This document shows, piece by piece, positions 61,395 to 64,000 of a DNA stretch of 64,000 bases; the first letter of the stretch is position 1; every line of letters begins with the position of its first letter. The stretch lies in contig RFNO01000068.1 of the NCBI GenBank assembly GCA_009927165.1, forward strand, positions 1 to 64,000, read 5' to 3'. Made by a program: the position numbers and the translations under genes. The notes under the pieces are model-generated. The model was not told where the DNA came from. It saw nothing but the letters and a program-made list of their open reading frames with translations, and did no database searches. Source of the DNA: Pseudomonadota bacterium. GTDB taxonomy: Bacteria; Bdellovibrionota; FAC87; UBA2466.

Positions 61395-61422
61395 TTGACG
61401 CATTGATTAATTCTGGTATAGT
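61395..61422 (+). promoter_or_regulatory. Strong sigma70-like promoter
   Basis: TTGACG (61395-61400), 16 bp, TATAGT (61417-61422): five of six matches in each box. Start site expected near 61429, 18 bases before the ATG at 61447. Confidence 0.75.
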
Positions 61423-61446
61423 GAGCCAACTTTTTATGAGGTTTTT

Positions 61447-61821
61447 ATGAAAAATTTATTTTTGCTAATCGCAATCATGGGAAGCGTGGAGTTGTTTGCG
61501 GATCCCGTCAGAGAAGTGATCTCTTGCGGAAACGAGCACTATCGGCTGGTTTTGAGAGATTCGGCTGTGGTGACTTACAAAACAGGAACGCTGAGTTTTT
61601 CCAACAGAACAATCTCAATGGCTTGCAAGCTCGTTACGCTCAATCCGACTGAAGACCAAATGGAGTTTACCTGTGAAGAAAATCGTGCTGGCGACGGAAG
61701 ATTTTTAGCAGGTGTCACTCTTGTGGGAGAAGAGGGGACAGCTGAAATTTCACATGAGCAAATCCATCCATTAAAACCGCATGTGCTAGCTGACTTGCGT
61801 TGTCGGGTAACCTACGAGTAA
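61447..61821 (+). CDS. Small secreted hypothetical protein
   Basis: 124 residues with a signal peptide (KNLFLLIAIMGSVELFAD). Four cysteines (ISCGNEH, MACKLVT, FTCEENR, LRCRVTY), perhaps two disulfides in a small beta domain. GAGG stands before the ATG. Driven by the clear promoter upstream. Not recognised. Confidence 0.75.
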   Translation: MKNLFLLIAIMGSVELFADPVREVISCGNEHYRLVLRDSAVVTYKTGTLSFSNRTISMACKLVTLNPTEDQMEFTCEENRAGDGRFLAGVTLVGEEGTAEISHEQIHPLKPHVLADLRCRVTYE

Positions 61822-61831
61822 TCGGTAAGTT

Positions 61832-63280
61832 TTATTGGGGATTGAGAGATTTTAGAACGCTCTCATAGATTCCGCTTTTCTTTAAAAAAACGCTGACGGT
61901 CTCCGTAATGCTTTCAGGGTTCTTTTTAAGCGTCTGAATAGCTTTAATTTGCGAAGCTATGATTTGTTTTTGCTGCTCTGGACTCTCAAAAAACAGAGGA
62001 TCTTTCGCCCAGTTGTGAAACAACATTTTCAGTTCTTGATGTTTCTCATCTCTATTAAAGCTTAAATTCCAAAGCCGCTTCACCCCTAGCTCTTTGCGCA
62101 CTTCCGAAGGACTTTGCCTAATCACTTCGTACCAGCTCTTTTGATACCAATTCTCGGTGAGAGCTTTGCTGTAATCTCCCTCATAGAGGTCCAACCAATG
62201 CTTCAGTGCTGTCTGGGATATCCCAGTTTTTTGCTGCATCCATGATTTCTGGATTGTATTAAGGAACCGTTCGTACACTTTCAAATCTGAATGAGGCGCA
62301 ATTGAACGAATTTCCATACCCATGAGGTCCGGCTTATCAAACTTATCGTGTCCTCGAAATCCTACCCAAGCCATCTTGGCTTGATCGCCCAAACGAAGCT
62401 CTTGCTTTTGGCCGCGAGCTACTAAGTAGTCTGCAACTGCTACAAGATTCCTGGGTCGCAACGAGCCGAAGATATCAATTCGGTCTGCCCCCGAACCTTT
62501 GTATTTCTCAGCAATTCTTCCTTCTTCTTCCACTACTGAAATCATTTCAGCAGCAAGATTTACCCTGCGGTAAAAATCGGCATTTTGAGTTGCGACTAAT
62601 TCCGGATTTTTTTCCAGCTTTTTCTGAGGAATGGGAGAAACAACATAAACATGCTGATGAGTAGGTTTTACCCCCAATAATTGCTGAAGCTTTCGCGCTT
62701 CCACACTCACTTCCCCTGCAGGCTTCTGAATACGAAAATGAAGCTCAATTCCCCCTGGATAGTTAAAAGGCCCCATATACTCAATCGCTCCTTTGAGAAA
62801 TTCGGGCGGTCGAATCGTATGTAACCCAGGAGGATAAGTTTTTCCCAAAAAGTCGGTCTCCTCATGAACGTTTGCAAATACAGCTGATTCGTATCTCACT
62901 TTGGGGATTTTTCTGTCCTGGGTAAAAGAGGTTCCTTTTCTTTTGGCATCGTAATTCAAGATAGCCAGTGCTTTATAAGGGGCCAATTCTTTCCACGGGG
63001 TTTTTAAAATCTCACTATCTGAAAGCCCAGGAAAATGCCCTTTTATTTCTGGAGGGACCAAACCATCATTTAAAATTCCTCTCACCGTGCCAGTCTGAGA
63101 AGTGATCAAGTTCATAATCGCAGGATCGGAAATCATTTCTAATTCCACTGCGCTTTCATATTTGGGATGAGCAAGTTTATGTAAGGGCGATAGACACCGA
63201 TAAACAGAACCATCATTCTGAGCCATTCCAGTGGCTCCCACAATGATAAAAATCAATAGAATCAAGGAATTAACCCGCAT
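61832..63280 (-). CDS. Secreted hypothetical protein
   Basis: 482 residues. The ATG at 63280, after GAGGG, gives a signal peptide (RVNSLILLIFIIVGATGMAQ); the TTG at 63295 is less good. The body is mixed, with YPGGIELHFRIQKP, HQHVYVVSPIPQKKL and FGSLRPRNLVAVADYLV. No family named. Converges with the secreted protein at 61447. Confidence 0.65.
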   Translation of the reverse strand: MRVNSLILLIFIIVGATGMAQNDGSVYRCLSPLHKLAHPKYESAVELEMISDPAIMNLITSQTGTVRGILNDGLVPPEIKGHFPGLSDSEILKTPWKELAPYKALAILNYDAKRKGTSFTQDRKIPKVRYESAVFANVHEETDFLGKTYPPGLHTIRPPEFLKGAIEYMGPFNYPGGIELHFRIQKPAGEVSVEARKLQQLLGVKPTHQHVYVVSPIPQKKLEKNPELVATQNADFYRRVNLAAEMISVVEEEGRIAEKYKGSGADRIDIFGSLRPRNLVAVADYLVARGQKQELRLGDQAKMAWVGFRGHDKFDKPDLMGMEIRSIAPHSDLKVYERFLNTIQKSWMQQKTGISQTALKHWLDLYEGDYSKALTENWYQKSWYEVIRQSPSEVRKELGVKRLWNLSFNRDEKHQELKMLFHNWAKDPLFFESPEQQKQIIASQIKAIQTLKKNPESITETVSVFLKKSGIYESVLKSLNPQ

Positions 63281-63409
63281 CCCAAGAACCCTCAACCTTT
63301 TTGTTCAGTTGCCTGAACTATGGCAGTTTTTAGTGCTGAAAGCCCCACTCGGGTAGCAAGGCTGCAAGCGACCAGCCAACTTGGGGTGCATTCCCAAAGA
63401 ATACCGGGG

Positions 63410-64000
63410 TTAGCTAGCTTTTGTTTTCGGCGGTTTATCGAGGTCCTCGCGTCGTTTTCTAAGCTTACCGAGGAGTTCGCTAAAAGATTTCTCTTTTAAG
63501 AATGCATCCAATTGTTCTCGAATATTGGAACTGTATTTTAGCTCCTCATACGCAATATCCTGAATCAACCACTGCCTTCCTTTTTTCCCAAGATAATAAT
63601 CGAGCTGGAAAGAATCATCTTTCACGACAAACTTGGCAGAGACATGAGCTTGGGTTCCTTTGAGATCCACTTTTTCAATAATCGCACGGGTCCCGCCCTC
63701 CCAAAATTTATCCATTCGAGAATAAGCGGTTTTTGAGATTACTTCCCGCAGTAAATTCCGAAAATCTCCAAAATTTTTTCCGGCGTATTTTTTGGCGTGT
63801 TCTGGTCCCAAACACAAAGTAGCAATGCTGTCCCAATCAATGGAAGAATCAATCGTTTTTCTAGCTTTTTCCTTTTCCTCTGATGTTGAATTCACTTTTT
63901 TGGAAGACTCAAACAGTTGATTCAAATAGGTTTTGATATTTTCGACTTCCGTATCGGCTGGCGAGGCCGATTTCGCAAAAGAGATGCAATTCAAAGCAAC
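63410..64000 (-). CDS. MlaC/Ttg2-type phospholipid-binding protein (partial)
   Basis: At least 194 residues; the reading frame stays open to the window edge, and the residues before the TTG at 63994 continue a signal peptide (NCISFAKSA), so the start lies outside. MlaC pattern: DSSIDWDSIATLCLG, NFGDFRNLLREVISKTAYSR, WLIQDIAYEELKYSSNIREQ. Carries lipid between the inner and outer membrane. Confidence 0.8.
   Translation of the reverse strand, partial: VALNCISFAKSASPADTEVENIKTYLNQLFESSKKVNSTSEEKEKARKTIDSSIDWDSIATLCLGPEHAKKYAGKNFGDFRNLLREVISKTAYSRMDKFWEGGTRAIIEKVDLKGTQAHVSAKFVVKDDSFQLDYYLGKKGRQWLIQDIAYEELKYSSNIREQLDAFLKEKSFSELLGKLRKRREDLDKPPKTKAS

Noticed and set aside
63296-63409. GTTCAG-TTGC-CTGAAC hairpin as a terminator or operator
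   Set aside because: Six-bp arms with no T run and no placed promoter boxes; within chance for this length of sequence.

Overview
The window comes from a Gram-negative bacterium. Outer-membrane features are clear: a TolC-type efflux protein, an MlaC-type protein at the right edge, two lipobox lipoproteins and many signal peptides. Gene style is compact, with several ATGA start/stop overlaps and convergent overlaps. The mix of many small secreted proteins of unknown function, type IV minor-pilin-like genes and ornithine-lipid-type acyltransferases would fit a Bdellovibrionota/Oligoflexia-like lineage, but that placement is inference. No rRNA, tRNA, CRISPR array, insertion sequence or integrase was seen.

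Layout. 0-2.1 kb: polyphosphate kinase. 2.1-4.9 kb: a decayed gene and a short related fragment flank a redox-protein/hydrolase pair. 4.8-7.3 kb: a radical SAM/SPASM gene that lacks any normal start codon, a small secreted protein and an MDR reductase. 7.3-9.7 kb: an OlsB-like/OlsA-like acyltransferase operon with a TatT-like TPR protein. 9.8-12.2 kb: a secreted zincin, a secreted hypothetical protein and a membrane glycosyltransferase. 12.3-14.0 kb: OxyR divergent from rubrerythrin plus a 58-residue rubredoxin, a peroxide-defence module. 14.3-17.1 kb: secreted proteins including a DUF1036/DUF4189 fusion and an HExxH protein. 17.1-24.2 kb: MAPEG, a TSUP permease fused to a repeated Cys domain, a FAD oxidoreductase, SRPBCC, OsmC, a lipoprotein, a BI-1-like protein and a second MDR reductase. 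24.3-30.8 kb: a membrane acyltransferase followed by a compact polyketide/PUFA-synthase-like pair (KS-KS' then AT-ACP-KR-DH). 30.8-34.7 kb: a divergent minor-pilin island with Cys-rich pilin-like proteins, one carrying a CxxCH motif. 34.6-37.1 kb: a two-component system divergent from a His/Cys-rich periplasmic protein. 37.2-41.7 kb: an acyltransferase, hypothetical secreted proteins, a CDGSH protein and a TPR lipoprotein. 41.8-45.2 kb: two rRNA methyltransferases (RlmD-like and RlmKL). 45.2-55.7 kb: DabA and DabB (inorganic-carbon accumulation), a TolC/HlyD/ABC exporter, TerC and a divergent LysR regulator. 55.8-58.6 kb: two HPF-like proteins (one fused to a cold-shock domain), a CBS protein and the ScoA/ScoB CoA transferase. 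58.7-64 kb: secreted or membrane proteins, a C45-type Ntn hydrolase with TPRs, and MlaC running off the edge.

How parts work together. The LysR gene, the terC-ABC-HlyD-TolC operon and dabBA look like one regulon: a 24-bp inverted repeat between terC and lysR recurs, with a degenerate right arm, upstream of dabB. The two-component regulator probably controls the His-rich protein through two CTTAAAA repeats 11 bp apart. Two divergent gene pairs (pilins; MDR reductase/acyltransferase) have palindromic -10 boxes that could fire both ways, and several genes have a -10 box so close to the ATG that nearly leaderless mRNAs are likely.

The strongest candidates for something new are the compact KS-KS'/AT-ACP-KR-DH synthase with its membrane acyltransferase, the Cys-rich pilin island with a possible haem-binding pilin, and the TerC/type I exporter/DAB regulon.
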